64,000 bases of DNA from positions 1,032,762 to 1,096,761 of the forward strand of contig NZ_KB913037.1 in the NCBI RefSeq assembly GCF_000384295.1. Reading direction: 5' to 3'. Shown here piece after piece: positions 32,895 to 42,614 of this stretch; position 1 is the first letter of the stretch, and the number at the start of each line of letters is the position of its first letter. This DNA comes from Amycolatopsis balhimycina FH 1894. Lineage in GTDB: Bacteria > Actinomycetota > Actinomycetes > Mycobacteriales > Pseudonocardiaceae. Position numbers and translations under genes: made by a program. Under the pieces are notes generated by a model, which searched no databases, had not been told where the DNA came from, and worked only from the letters and a program-made list of their open reading frames with translations.

Positions 32895-35087
32895 ATGTCC
32901 GCCCACGCCTCACGCCGCATGGTCGCACCCAGGGATTCGGTTCGGCCGTCGCGTCGCCACCGCTCGTTCTGGCTCGTTGCCCTGGCGGCGTTGCTCGCGG
33001 CCGTGCTCGACGGCGTCGCGTCCAATGCAGCCGCCGCCGGCCCGCGACACGCCGCCGCAGTCCAGCTCGCTCCGGCACAGCCACCGTTGCCGCTGCCACC
33101 CAACCCGCAATGCGATCCAGGTTCCGCGGAACCGGCCTGTCACCTTCCGAGCGCGAGCTCGGTCTCGTCGATTCCGGCGACTCCCCTGCCGCCGATCACC
33201 GAGCTGCCTGCTCCGCCGTCATGCTTTCCCGGGTCGTTGGATCCCGGCTGCACACCGGCCGGCAGCACCTCGCCGTGTCAGGGGCCGAATTGCATCCCGC
33301 AGCCGTCCACGCTCGTGCCGAGTACGCCACCGACAGCTCAGGTCCCGGACGGCGCCGGCGACGCCGCGGAGTGCGGCCTGACCGATCTCACCGGGTGCAT
33401 GGTCGTCGCCGCGAGCGCACTGCTGGCCGCGGTCGTGGCCGCCGGGATGAACCCGCTGCTCGATCTGCTCGGCAAGACGCTGCTGACGACCCCGGAACCG
33501 GATCAGCTGCCCGGCCTCGGCGCCGTGTGGACCGGCTCGTGGCACATCCTGCTCACCGCCTACGTGATCCTCGTGCTGCTGGCCGGGCTGATCATCATGA
33601 GCTACCAGACCCTGCAGGCCCGCTACACCGTCAAGGAAATCGCGCCCCGGCTTGTGATCGGATTCCTCGCCGGGACGCTCTCCCTGTTCCTGATGACCAA
33701 GGCCATCCAGGTCGCCAACGCGCTCTCAGCCGCGGTCCTCGGCGAAGGCGTCGACCAAGCGCAGCTGACACGCAGCTTGATCACAATGGTGCAGAGCTCC
33801 CTGCACGGCGGCGGCATCTTCCTCGGCATTCTCGGCCTGGCCCTGGTGGCGATGCTCCTGATCCTGCTGGTCGTCTTCGTCGTGCGAGTGATGGTGACGA
33901 TCCTGCTGGTCGCCGCCGCCCCGATCGCCCTGATGTTCCACGCCCTCCCCCACACCGAAGGCATCGCCTACCTCTGGTGGAAAGGCTCCGGCGGAGTGCT
34001 GTTCATCCAGGTCGGTCAGTCGTTGACGCTCGTGGTCACCGTGCGGGTGTTCTTCGCACCGGGCGGGTTCACCATCTTCGGGCCGTCGCTCTCGTCGCTG
34101 ATGAACCTGCTGCTGTGCATCGCTCTGATGTACGTGCTCATCAAAATCCCGTTCTGGTTCCTCGCCCCGCTCCGCTCCGGCCGCCCCTCGCTGCTCGGGC
34201 GGATCGCACGCGGCGTGATCGCCTACAAGACCATGGGCCTGCTCGCCGGCGCCGCCGGTGCCCGCGGCACTGGACGCCCGCGTATCGGCAGGCCGCCCGG
34301 CGCGCTACCCGATCCGCCAGCGACGCGGTCGGGCCAGTTCATGCTGCCCATGCGCCTGCGCCGCACTACCAGCTCGCCCCGGAATTCGCGCCGCCGGTGG
34401 GACGAGCCGCCGACGACCGGTGTGCTCGACGGGACGCCGGTCCCAGGCCAACTGTCGCTATTCACCAAACGCACCCACGACAGGCACCCGGAAGTGCATC
34501 CGAATCCGCGCGCATTGCCACTGAAGGACCTGCCGAACGCGCTGCCGGCCGACCAGCTCGGATTGCCGATGACCGTCCGACGCGACCCCGACCGCATTCC
34601 GCGACGCACCCTCGCCGACGACCCCACGCACCCAGCACCTGTTCGGCCACCGCGCCAGCCGGGCCTGCTCATGCCCGACGGGCGGATCAACCGCAACGCC
34701 CGCCCACCCGCCAAACTGCCGAACGCGCTGATCCCACCGAGCGCGGGCATGCTGCCGATCCACCTCCCGCCGCAAACTACGCGACCCGCGCGGCGCACCC
34801 TCGCCGACGACTTCGGACAGACCAACCCGGCGCCACAGACCGGACCGGGGCTGATCACGCCGTCCGGGCAGATCAACCGCGCGGCCCGCGCTCACCGACG
34901 CCCCGCGCCCGACGCCTTCAGCGGCAACCGGCCGCTCGCGTCCGGGCAATACCCGCTCCCGCTCGGCCTGCGCCGCCAGCCGAAACCCACACCGCCGCCA
35001 CCAGCGCCCGCGCGAAAACCCGCCGACACCCAGCTGCCATTGCCGCTGAGCATGCCGTTGCGGCGCCACCGCCCGAAGTCGAAGTGA
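32895..35087 (+). CDS. VirB6/TrbL-like polytopic channel protein with repetitive tail
   Basis: 730 residues. A signal-like N-terminal helix (about 24-45), a proline-rich extracellular stretch with several Cys (QCDPGSAEPAC; CFPGSLDPGC; CQGPNC), then six or so membrane helices at about 165-450, as in VirB6/TrbL inner-membrane channel components. The last ~270 residues are soluble, basic and repetitive: two copies of RRTLADD followed by PxGxINRxAR, and several QLxLPxxL-type motifs. It lies three bases after the pilin and before PrgI, the usual order. The tail is unusual for the family and may dock the ATPases. Confidence 0.75.
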   Translation: MSAHASRRMVAPRDSVRPSRRHRSFWLVALAALLAAVLDGVASNAAAAGPRHAAAVQLAPAQPPLPLPPNPQCDPGSAEPACHLPSASSVSSIPATPLPPITELPAPPSCFPGSLDPGCTPAGSTSPCQGPNCIPQPSTLVPSTPPTAQVPDGAGDAAECGLTDLTGCMVVAASALLAAVVAAGMNPLLDLLGKTLLTTPEPDQLPGLGAVWTGSWHILLTAYVILVLLAGLIIMSYQTLQARYTVKEIAPRLVIGFLAGTLSLFLMTKAIQVANALSAAVLGEGVDQAQLTRSLITMVQSSLHGGGIFLGILGLALVAMLLILLVVFVVRVMVTILLVAAAPIALMFHALPHTEGIAYLWWKGSGGVLFIQVGQSLTLVVTVRVFFAPGGFTIFGPSLSSLMNLLLCIALMYVLIKIPFWFLAPLRSGRPSLLGRIARGVIAYKTMGLLAGAAGARGTGRPRIGRPPGALPDPPATRSGQFMLPMRLRRTTSSPRNSRRRWDEPPTTGVLDGTPVPGQLSLFTKRTHDRHPEVHPNPRALPLKDLPNALPADQLGLPMTVRRDPDRIPRRTLADDPTHPAPVRPPRQPGLLMPDGRINRNARPPAKLPNALIPPSAGMLPIHLPPQTTRPARRTLADDFGQTNPAPQTGPGLITPSGQINRAARAHRRPAPDAFSGNRPLASGQYPLPLGLRRQPKPTPPPPAPARKPADTQLPLPLSMPLRRHRPKSK

Positions 35088-35100
35088 GGTCGCGACGCCC

Positions 35101-36138
35101 ATGTCCTATCCCGTGCGCATTCCCGCCGACGTCGACCGGCCCGACCGCGTCCTCGGCCCGCTGACCGCCCGGCAGCTGGCGATCCTCGGCGTCACCGGCC
35201 TGCTGCTCTACGCCCTCTACAACGCCACCCACAGACTCGTCCCGCTGCCGCTGTTCCTGGTTTTCGCAGCTCCGGTCGCGCTCGCAGTCACGGTTGTCGC
35301 GCTCGGCCGCCGCGACGGCGTCCCGCTCGACCGCCTGCTGGCGGCCGCGGTCCGGCAACGGTTCACACCGCACCACCAGGTGTCAGCGCCCGAGGGCATC
35401 CAGCCGGTTCCGGAATGGCTCGCCGGCAGCCACTCGGGAGATGACGTGGCGCCGACACCGCTGGAGCTGCCCGCCCGCGGCGTCGACGGCGGGACGGCCG
35501 CGGGCATCGTGGACCTGGGGCCGGATGGGCTCGCGGTGATCGCCGCGTGCTCGACGGTCAACTTCTCGCTGCGCACTCCCGCCGAGCAGGAGGCCCTCGT
35601 CAGCTCGTTCGCCCGCTACCTGCACTCGCTCACCGCGCCGGTTCAGTTCCTGGTTCGGGCGGAGCGGCTCGACCTCGCCCCGCAGATCGCCGAGCTGCGC
35701 GCACGAGCCGGCGGGCTGCCCCATCCCGCGCTCGAAGCCGCAGCGCACGACCACGCTGACTACCTCATCCAGCTCGCCGAGCACGCCGACCTGCTGCGCC
35801 GCCAGGTCCTGCTCGTCCTGCGCGAACCCGCCCGCCCGACCGTCACCTCGGCGCTAGGACGCTTCCGGCGCAGCGCGGCAGCCGAAGTGATCGACCCCGC
35901 CGCGCGCCAGGCTGGCGAGCAGCGACTCGTCCGGCGCCTCACCGAGGCGGTCGAGCTGCTCACCGCGGCTGGGATCGCCGTCACCGCGCTGGACGCCGCG
36001 ACCGCCACCGGGGTGCTGGCCGCCGCCTGCAACCCCGACACCTTCCTCCCACCCTCGGCCGCGCTCGCAGGCGCCGGTGACATCGTCACCGCCGTCCCGG
36101 GCACCGACCTCTACGACGACGAGATCGAAGGCCGGTGA
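35101..36138 (+). CDS. PrgI-family (VirB3-like) type IV secretion protein
   Basis: 345 residues. The first ~90 residues match the PrgI pattern: MSYPVRIPADVDRPDRVLGP then LTARQLAILGVTGLLLYALY, two membrane helices and a DGVPLDRLLAAAVRQRFTPH end. The rest is a soluble alpha/beta domain typical of the longer actinobacterial SCO6880-type fusions. It anchors VirB4 at the membrane. It overlaps the VirB4 gene by four bases (GTGA). Confidence 0.82.
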   Translation: MSYPVRIPADVDRPDRVLGPLTARQLAILGVTGLLLYALYNATHRLVPLPLFLVFAAPVALAVTVVALGRRDGVPLDRLLAAAVRQRFTPHHQVSAPEGIQPVPEWLAGSHSGDDVAPTPLELPARGVDGGTAAGIVDLGPDGLAVIAACSTVNFSLRTPAEQEALVSSFARYLHSLTAPVQFLVRAERLDLAPQIAELRARAGGLPHPALEAAAHDHADYLIQLAEHADLLRRQVLLVLREPARPTVTSALGRFRRSAAAEVIDPAARQAGEQRLVRRLTEAVELLTAAGIAVTALDAATATGVLAAACNPDTFLPPSAALAGAGDIVTAVPGTDLYDDEIEGR

Positions 36139-37937
36139 CCGCGATGTCCAAGATCCAGCACCGCAGTTCGACGGCCGAGGCGTTCACGCCGGACGCGCTG
36201 TCGATCGGCAGCCGCCACCTCGAAGTCGGGAACGAGTGGGTCGCCTCGTTCGGCGTGACCGGCTACCCGCAGGAGGTCTACCCTGGCTGGCTCGCGCCGC
36301 TGCTGACCTACCCCGCAAGGCTCGACGTCTCCGTACACGTCCAGCCGGTCGATCCGGTCACGGCGACCAGCGGGCTGAAGAAGCAACGCGCTCGGCTGGA
36401 GTCCTCGCGACGCCACCACGCCCGGCACGACCAGCTCGACGACCCCGATCTCGACGCGGCCGCCGAAGACGCCGCCGACCTCTCGCGGCGCATCGCCCGC
36501 GGCGAAGGCCGGCTGTTCAAATTCGGCCTCTACCTCACCATCCACGCACCCGACGAGGAGACACTCGCCGAGGAAGTGTCGGCGCTTCGGTCGTTGTGCG
36601 CGTCGCTGCTGCTGGACGCCAAACCGGCGACGTACCGGTCGCTGCAAGGCTGGGTCACCACGCTGCCGCTCGGGCTGGACTCCCTCGGTCTGAAAAGGAC
36701 GTTCGACACCGCCGCCGCGTCCGCCGCATTTCCCTTCACATCACCGGACCTGCCCGCCGTCGATCCGACCTCGTCCGTGCCGAGCGGCGTGCTCTACGGC
36801 TACAACGTCGGCTCCCAAGGGCTCGTGCACTGGGACCGGTTCGCCTGCGACAACCACAACGCCGTCGTCCTCGGCCGATCCGGCTCGGGCAAGTCCTACC
36901 TGGTCAAGCTCGAGACCCTGCGCAGCCTCTACCGGGACATCCAGGCGTTCGTCATCGACCCCGAAGACGAATACGCCCGCCTCGCCGCCCAGGTCGGCGG
37001 CGCCTACGTCCACCTCGGCGCCGGCGGCGTCCGGCTCAACCCCTTCGACCTGCCCATCCACATCACCGCGGCCGGACGCCGGACCGCGCCGCAGGACGCG
37101 CTGACCCGGCGCGCGCTGTTCCTGCAGACCGTCCTCGCGGTGTGCCTCGGTGCCGAGCTGACCGCCGGCGAACGCGCCGCCCTCGACACCGCGCTCACCA
37201 CGACCTACGCAAACGCTGGCATCACCACCGACGCCCGAACCTGGACCCGGCCAGCACCGCTGATGCGGGACCTGCGCGACGTCCTGGCAGCGAGCGGCGA
37301 TGCCGTGGCCACGGACCTCGCCGCCCGGCTGCACCCATTCGTCGACGGCGCCTTCGCCGACCTGTTCTCCGGCCCGACCACCACAGCACCGGATGGCCAC
37401 CTCGTCGTGTTCTCCCTGCGGGACCTGCCCGAGGAGCTCAAGGCGATCGGCACGCTGCTGACCCTCGACGCGGTCTGGCGGCGGGTGTCCAACCCGGCCG
37501 ACCGGCGCCGGCGGCTGGTGGTCGTCGACGAGGCGTGGCTGCTGATGCAGTCCCCCGATGGCGCGAAGTTCCTCTACCGGATGTCCAAGACTTTCCGGAA
37601 GCACTGGGCCGGGCTCACGGTCGCGACCCAGGACATCGACGACGTCCTGCACAGCGAACTCGGCCGGGCGATCGTGGCCAACGCCGCCACCAGCGTCCTG
37701 CTGCGCCAGTCCCCGCAGGCGATCGACCAGATCGCGGCGACCTTCAACCTCTCCGAAGGACAACGCCAGTTCCTGCTCACCGCCGACCGCGGCCAAGGCC
37801 TGCTCGGCTCCGGTACCGAATGGGTTGCTTTCCAAGCGCTCGCCTCGCCGGCTGAAGACGTCCTCGTCACGACTGACCCGGAGTTCCTGTCGACGCTGCA
37901 GGACGCGGACGCGAACCGTGAATGGGTGGAGCTGTGA
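36135..37937 (+). CDS. VirB4/TraC-like conjugation ATPase
   Basis: 600 residues. Walker A GRSGSGKS at 247-254 with YLVKLETLRS after it, Walker B RLVVVDEAWLL near 456-466, then KTFRKHWAGLTVATQDIDDV and LLRQSPQAID typical of VirB4/TraC. It powers pilus assembly and transfer. The GTG at 36135 overlaps the PrgI stop; an ATG at 36144 is an alternative. The next transfer gene (VirD4) is displaced by an opposite-strand insertion. Confidence 0.9.
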   Translation: MTAMSKIQHRSSTAEAFTPDALSIGSRHLEVGNEWVASFGVTGYPQEVYPGWLAPLLTYPARLDVSVHVQPVDPVTATSGLKKQRARLESSRRHHARHDQLDDPDLDAAAEDAADLSRRIARGEGRLFKFGLYLTIHAPDEETLAEEVSALRSLCASLLLDAKPATYRSLQGWVTTLPLGLDSLGLKRTFDTAAASAAFPFTSPDLPAVDPTSSVPSGVLYGYNVGSQGLVHWDRFACDNHNAVVLGRSGSGKSYLVKLETLRSLYRDIQAFVIDPEDEYARLAAQVGGAYVHLGAGGVRLNPFDLPIHITAAGRRTAPQDALTRRALFLQTVLAVCLGAELTAGERAALDTALTTTYANAGITTDARTWTRPAPLMRDLRDVLAASGDAVATDLAARLHPFVDGAFADLFSGPTTTAPDGHLVVFSLRDLPEELKAIGTLLTLDAVWRRVSNPADRRRRLVVVDEAWLLMQSPDGAKFLYRMSKTFRKHWAGLTVATQDIDDVLHSELGRAIVANAATSVLLRQSPQAIDQIAATFNLSEGQRQFLLTADRGQGLLGSGTEWVAFQALASPAEDVLVTTDPEFLSTLQDADANREWVEL

Positions 37938-37981
37938 AGGCGTCCGCGGAACCACGTGGTGCGGGTCTGCCGTCGTGCCCC

Positions 37982-38905
37982 TCAATCGATGTGCAGTTTG
38001 AAGGCGTGGGTGACGTCGTTGGGACAGGCGAAGATGTTGAAGGCGCCCTGTCTGCCGAATTCCCACCCGACGGGGTCCGGCTGGTCTTGCTCGCAGGAGC
38101 ACAGCGCGTCCTTGTGCTCGTAGGAGTGCAGCGAGAGCAGAAGACGAAGACCGGCGCCGCAGTCCTGGCAGTCGTGTTTCCACGGACTGCTCTGCCACCA
38201 GAAGGCCCAGCCACCGACCTTGCTGCTCTGGCCGACCTTAGGCCAGCCCTCGTAGTTGTCGACGAACCCGCCCGGCTGCACAAAGGACAACGTCCGTTTG
38301 ATCTCGTCCGGGACCTCGTCGAGCGCCGGGTATTCGACGACCTGACAAGGAGTGAACAGGCACGGACGGGGCACGAATTCGCCGCCGACGCTCGCCGGCT
38401 GTGGCGGTTGCCCGGCGACCTCGGTCACCTCGGCGGATGCGCGCCAGACAAGGTGGGCAGCCGGACCGTAGTAGTAGTCCGCCCCGCTGCGATCGAGCTG
38501 GTGCTCGTTGGGGCACAGCAGCACTTGCAGCAGGTCAGTGCCCTCGGGAAACGGCAGGTCGGGGAAGTCACGGCGGAACAGCTGGGCAGCGCCGATCAGC
38601 GCAATCGGCCCGTCGACCTCGTGCTCGGCTGTCCAGCAATCCTGTGGTCTTCCGCTGGAGGTGGGCATTCGTCCGTCGCAGTGCGGCCACGGCTCGTCGG
38701 CGGGCCACCACAGTGGCCCCCCGATGTGGCTGTCGCGAGCGGTGGGCGCGCCAGGTCGCGGGTGCAGGCGCGTGGCAGTACGAGCGAATCCCGCAATACC
38801 GGGAATCTCGCGGCCGTTGTCAGTGGGAGCTGCGGTGGAAGTCACGGTCGCGGACCCTACCGGCGACCACCGACAATCCGGGGCCCTTTCCGGAGGGACC
38901 GACAC
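37982..38905 (-). CDS. DUF1963 (YwqG-like) protein, cargo on the opposite strand
   Basis: Up to 307 residues. Blocks GGPLWWPADEPWPHC, LPFPEGTDLLQVLLCP and the C-terminal DCQDCGAGLRLLLSLHS with GRQGAFNIFACP fit the DUF1963 family, whose biochemical role is not known. Paired Cys in CQDCG may bind metal. The start is uncertain: GTG at 38905 or GTG at 38845, neither with a strong ribosome site. It is the only leftward gene inside the 31-43 kb transfer operon and separates VirB4 from VirD4, so it looks like a late insertion. Confidence 0.7.
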   Translation of the reverse strand: MSVPPERAPDCRWSPVGSATVTSTAAPTDNGREIPGIAGFARTATRLHPRPGAPTARDSHIGGPLWWPADEPWPHCDGRMPTSSGRPQDCWTAEHEVDGPIALIGAAQLFRRDFPDLPFPEGTDLLQVLLCPNEHQLDRSGADYYYGPAAHLVWRASAEVTEVAGQPPQPASVGGEFVPRPCLFTPCQVVEYPALDEVPDEIKRTLSFVQPGGFVDNYEGWPKVGQSSKVGGWAFWWQSSPWKHDCQDCGAGLRLLLSLHSYEHKDALCSCEQDQPDPVGWEFGRQGAFNIFACPNDVTHAFKLHID

Positions 38906-39018
38906 CGATCAATGAAGTTTCGGTTCACAAGAACCGCCGAAGAGCCAGTCGACTCACGACGTCGCCAATCCAAGGCGCTGCCGTCATCACTCCATCGCGC
39001 TCACACGGAGGTCAGCTC

Positions 39019-41529
39019 GTGATTCTCGGGTATACATCCGAACTCCATCGAGGGTTGGTCGGCAGCTACCTGACCGATCCCTGGACCTCGATCCACCACC
39101 TGCTCGCCGAGGTCGTCGAGTGGGCGCTGTGCTGGGGTCCGGTCGCTGTTCCGGCGCTCGCCGTGTTCGCCGCAGGGCAAGCCGCCGGTCGCTGGTGGTG
39201 GCGAGCCCGCTGCCACGCCCAGCTCGTCGCCGACGCGCGGTGCATCACCGTGCTCGCCCCGCCCACCGTCGATCCCGCCGGCGGCGTCCTCCTGTGGGCC
39301 AATCTCGTCGGACTGCTGCGGCCGAGCTGGCGACGCTGGCTCACCGGCCAGCCGCACCTCGCCTGGGAGTACCGGTTCTCCGAACACGGCGTCACCCTGC
39401 GGCTGTGGGTCCCGGGCGTGATCCCGCCGGGCCTGGTCGAGCGCGCGATCGAAGCCGCGTGGCCCGGCACGCACACCCGCGCCGTCCCCGCCGAGGCACC
39501 GCTACCCGAGCAGAAGAACCGACGGGCCATCACGGTAGGCGGCCAGCTGAGGCTCGCCCGCTCCGAGGCGCTGCCAATCCGGACCGGGTTCGACGCCGAC
39601 CCCATCCGCGGGCTGCTCGGCGCACCGGTCGGCCTCGGCCGGGACGAGCACGCCAGCGTGCAGGTCCTCGCCCGGCCAGTCACCGGCCGCCGGGTGGGCC
39701 GAGCTCGGCGTGCCGCCCGGCGGGTGCACGCCGGCTCTTCCGGGCGGCTCGGCGGTCGACTGCTTGACCTCGTCACGCCAGGCGCGTCGGCAAGTAGTCC
39801 CCGGCGTACGCGCGATGCCCGCCGGATCAGCCAGGATCCGCAGCTGTCGCTGGAGTACTCCGCGCAGAACCGGGCGATCGTCGGCAAGCAGCGCGGCTCC
39901 CAGTACGAGACCGTCGTCCGCTACGCCGTCACCACCCACCTCCCCTCCGACGCCACCGACGCCGAGGTGCGGCGGGCTCGGGACACCGCGCGCGGCCGCG
40001 CTCATGCCTTGGCCGCCAGCTTCGCCGCCTACACCGAGCACAACCACTACACCCGGATCCGCCTCCGCCACCCCGACCGAGCACTCGCATCTCGGCGCCT
40101 CGACCGCGGCGACCTGCTCTCCGTCCCCGAGCTGGCCGCGATCGCGCACCTGCCGGTCGACGCCGAGATCCCCGGCATCGAACGCGCCGGCGCCAAAGCC
40201 GTCGCCCCACCACCGGGCATCGCTGTACCCGGCCCCGAGGTCAAACCGCTCGGCGTCGCCGACACCGGCCACGCCCGCCCCATCGGGCTGCGCGTCCCGG
40301 ACGCCCGCCACCACCTGCACGTCCTCGGCGCCACCGGGTCCGGGAAGTCGACCCTGCTGGGCAATCTGATCCTCGACGACGCGGACGCCGGCCGCGGCGT
40401 CGTGCTCATCGACCCCAAGGGCGACCTGGTCACCGACGTCCTCTCCCGGCTCCCGCGCGAGGCTGCGGACCGGGTCGTGCTGTTCGACGCCGACTCCCGC
40501 CAACGCCCGCCCTGCCTCAACCCCCTCGAAGGCGGCGAGACCGACCGCGAGGTCGACAACCTCGTCTCCGTCTTCCGTCGCGTCTACTCCGCGTTCTGGG
40601 GCCCGCGCACCGACGACCTCATGCGCGCCGCCTGCCTCACCCTCCGCGCCCAAGACGGCGTCCCCACCCTCGCCGATCTCCCCAAGCTCCTGACCAGCGA
40701 AGCCTTCCGGACACGGATCACCGGCGGGCTGACCGACCCGGTCCTGGCCGGGTTCTGGGAGTGGTACGACGAGCTCACCGACTCCAGCCGAAGCCAAGTC
40801 ATCTCCCCGCTGATGAACAAACTCCGCGCCTTCCTCCTGCGCCCGTTCGTCAAAGACGCCATCGCCGGCGGCCGCTCCACCGTCAACATGCACCACGTCC
40901 TCGACCAGGGCGGCATCTGCCTGGTCCGGATCCCCAAGGGCTCGCTCGGGGACGAGACGACCCGGCTCGTCGGGTCACTCGTCGTCGCCCGCACCTGGCA
41001 GGCCACCACCGGCCGCGCCCGAGTCCCCCAGCGCGAACGCCTGGACGCCTCGCTGGTCATCGACGAGTGCCACAACTTCCTCAACCTGCCCTACCCGATC
41101 GAGGACATGCTCGCCGAAGCCCGCGGCTTCCGGTTGGCCATGACGCTCGCGCATCAGCACCTCGGCCAGCTGCCCCGCGAGCTCAAGGAAGGTATCTCCA
41201 CCAACGCCCGCTCGAAGATCTTCTTCAACGCCTCCCCCGAGGACGCCCGCGAACTCGCCCGCCACACCGCACCGCGGCTGTCCGAACACGACCTCGCCCA
41301 CCTCGGCGTCTACCACGTCGCCGGACGGCTCGTCGTCAACGGCGCCGAAACCGAGCCGTTCACCATGACCACCTCGCCGATGCGCCCCGCCGTTCCCGGA
41401 CGAGCCAAAGAAATCCGTGCAGCAATCCGCAGCGCCGAGGCCGCGCCCCCGGGCCACTTACCTTCCCCAGGACCACACGGACGCAAGACCGATCCCCGCC
41501 GCGACGTTTCGCTCGGAGGTTCGCCGTGA
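39019..41529 (+). CDS. VirD4/TraG-like coupling ATPase
   Basis: 836 residues. An N-terminal membrane helix (VEWALCWGPVAVPALAVFAA), a ~400-residue soluble region, then the motor: Walker A GATGSGKSTLL near 437-447, VVLIDPKGDLVTDV, Walker B LVIDECHNFLNL and LAHQHLGQLPRELKEGI. It couples relaxase-bound DNA to the secretion channel. GGAGG seven bases before the GTG at 39019 sets the start; the frame is open for 600 bases upstream but there it overlaps the DUF1963 gene. The next gene starts within its stop (GTGA). Confidence 0.88.
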   Translation: MILGYTSELHRGLVGSYLTDPWTSIHHLLAEVVEWALCWGPVAVPALAVFAAGQAAGRWWWRARCHAQLVADARCITVLAPPTVDPAGGVLLWANLVGLLRPSWRRWLTGQPHLAWEYRFSEHGVTLRLWVPGVIPPGLVERAIEAAWPGTHTRAVPAEAPLPEQKNRRAITVGGQLRLARSEALPIRTGFDADPIRGLLGAPVGLGRDEHASVQVLARPVTGRRVGRARRAARRVHAGSSGRLGGRLLDLVTPGASASSPRRTRDARRISQDPQLSLEYSAQNRAIVGKQRGSQYETVVRYAVTTHLPSDATDAEVRRARDTARGRAHALAASFAAYTEHNHYTRIRLRHPDRALASRRLDRGDLLSVPELAAIAHLPVDAEIPGIERAGAKAVAPPPGIAVPGPEVKPLGVADTGHARPIGLRVPDARHHLHVLGATGSGKSTLLGNLILDDADAGRGVVLIDPKGDLVTDVLSRLPREAADRVVLFDADSRQRPPCLNPLEGGETDREVDNLVSVFRRVYSAFWGPRTDDLMRAACLTLRAQDGVPTLADLPKLLTSEAFRTRITGGLTDPVLAGFWEWYDELTDSSRSQVISPLMNKLRAFLLRPFVKDAIAGGRSTVNMHHVLDQGGICLVRIPKGSLGDETTRLVGSLVVARTWQATTGRARVPQRERLDASLVIDECHNFLNLPYPIEDMLAEARGFRLAMTLAHQHLGQLPRELKEGISTNARSKIFFNASPEDARELARHTAPRLSEHDLAHLGVYHVAGRLVVNGAETEPFTMTTSPMRPAVPGRAKEIRAAIRSAEAAPPGHLPSPGPHGRKTDPRRDVSLGGSP

Positions 41530-42596
41530 TCATCACGACCACCCGCCAGCACCACCTGCGCCAGCACCTTCCCGGCCGGACGACCGCCCGCGCGGCCAGC
41601 TCGGTCGAGCACCAGGCCGCACTCGCAGCCCGCCTCACCGCCCGGGACAAATGGCTGCTGGCCCTGCTCCACGAACACCGCGTCCTGACCTCCACCCAGA
41701 TCCAGGACGCCGCGTTCCCCTCGAGCCGCTCGACCCGCCAGCGTCTGCGCGAGCTGTATCTCTGGCGCGCTGTCAGCCGGTTCCAGCCGTTCCGGCCACT
41801 CGGCTCGGCGCCGATGCACTACGTCCTCGGTCCCGCCGGCGCCGCCGTCTTGGCTGCCGAGCATGGCTTGGAGGTCAAGGACCTCGGCTACCGGCACGAC
41901 CGCGCGATGGCCATCGCCCACAACCAGCGCCTCGCCCACACCGTCGGCGTCGCCGACTTCTTCACCTCGCTGATCGCGCTCAGCCGACGCCGCGACCCTG
42001 TTCGACATGGTGAGGGGGTCACGGCCTGGTGGTCGGAGACCCGCTGCGCCCGGCACTTCGGTGACCTCGTCATCCCGGACGCCTACGGCCGCTGGCGCAG
42101 CGCCACCGGCGAACTCGAGTTCTTCCTCGAATTCGACACCGGCAGCGAGTCGCTGACCAAGGTCGCTCGCAAGCTGCTCGCCTACGCCCGGCTCGCCGAC
42201 TCCACCCGCATCGCCACCCCGGTGCTCTTCTGGCTCCCGACGAGCCGCCGCGAGGCCGGTGCGCGCTCAGCGCTCGCCCGCATCCACGCCGACCTCGACC
42301 AGACCGCCGGCGTCCCCGTCGCCACCGCGGCCGCCGACCTCCTCGACGCGGCCACAGCCTGCCCGAGCCCTGCCGACGAGGTCTGGCTCCCGCTCAACGC
42401 GACGTCATCGACGCGGACTTCGCCGCGGTACGCGCTCGGCGAACTGACGCGCACGTGGCCGACCCTCGTTCCAGCGGCTGACCTTGACGACGGAATCGCC
42501 CCGACGTCCGGGCAGGCCGTGGCATACCGGCTGCCGCCGCCCGCTCCCACACCGCCGGACGCCACGCCCACCCGAACTCCCCGTCCCGAGTCCTGA
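41526..42596 (+). CDS. replication-relaxation family protein
   Basis: 356 residues. ARDKWLLALLHEHRVLTSTQ, then RQRLRELYLWRAVSRF, is a winged helix, and the following HYVLGPAGAAVLAAE, NQRLAHTVGVADFF and ELEFFLEFDTGSESL match the replication-relaxation family of actinomycete plasmids. Members are linked to plasmid replication or relaxation at oriT. The GTG at 41526 overlaps the VirD4 stop. No classical relaxase is visible in the window, so this is the leading candidate for DNA processing; that is inference. Confidence 0.75.
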   Translation: MIITTTRQHHLRQHLPGRTTARAASSVEHQAALAARLTARDKWLLALLHEHRVLTSTQIQDAAFPSSRSTRQRLRELYLWRAVSRFQPFRPLGSAPMHYVLGPAGAAVLAAEHGLEVKDLGYRHDRAMAIAHNQRLAHTVGVADFFTSLIALSRRRDPVRHGEGVTAWWSETRCARHFGDLVIPDAYGRWRSATGELEFFLEFDTGSESLTKVARKLLAYARLADSTRIATPVLFWLPTSRREAGARSALARIHADLDQTAGVPVATAAADLLDAATACPSPADEVWLPLNATSSTRTSPRYALGELTRTWPTLVPAADLDDGIAPTSGQAVAYRLPPPAPTPPDATPTRTPRPES

Positions 42597-42614
42597 CCAC
42601 GCGAGGAGAGCGTC

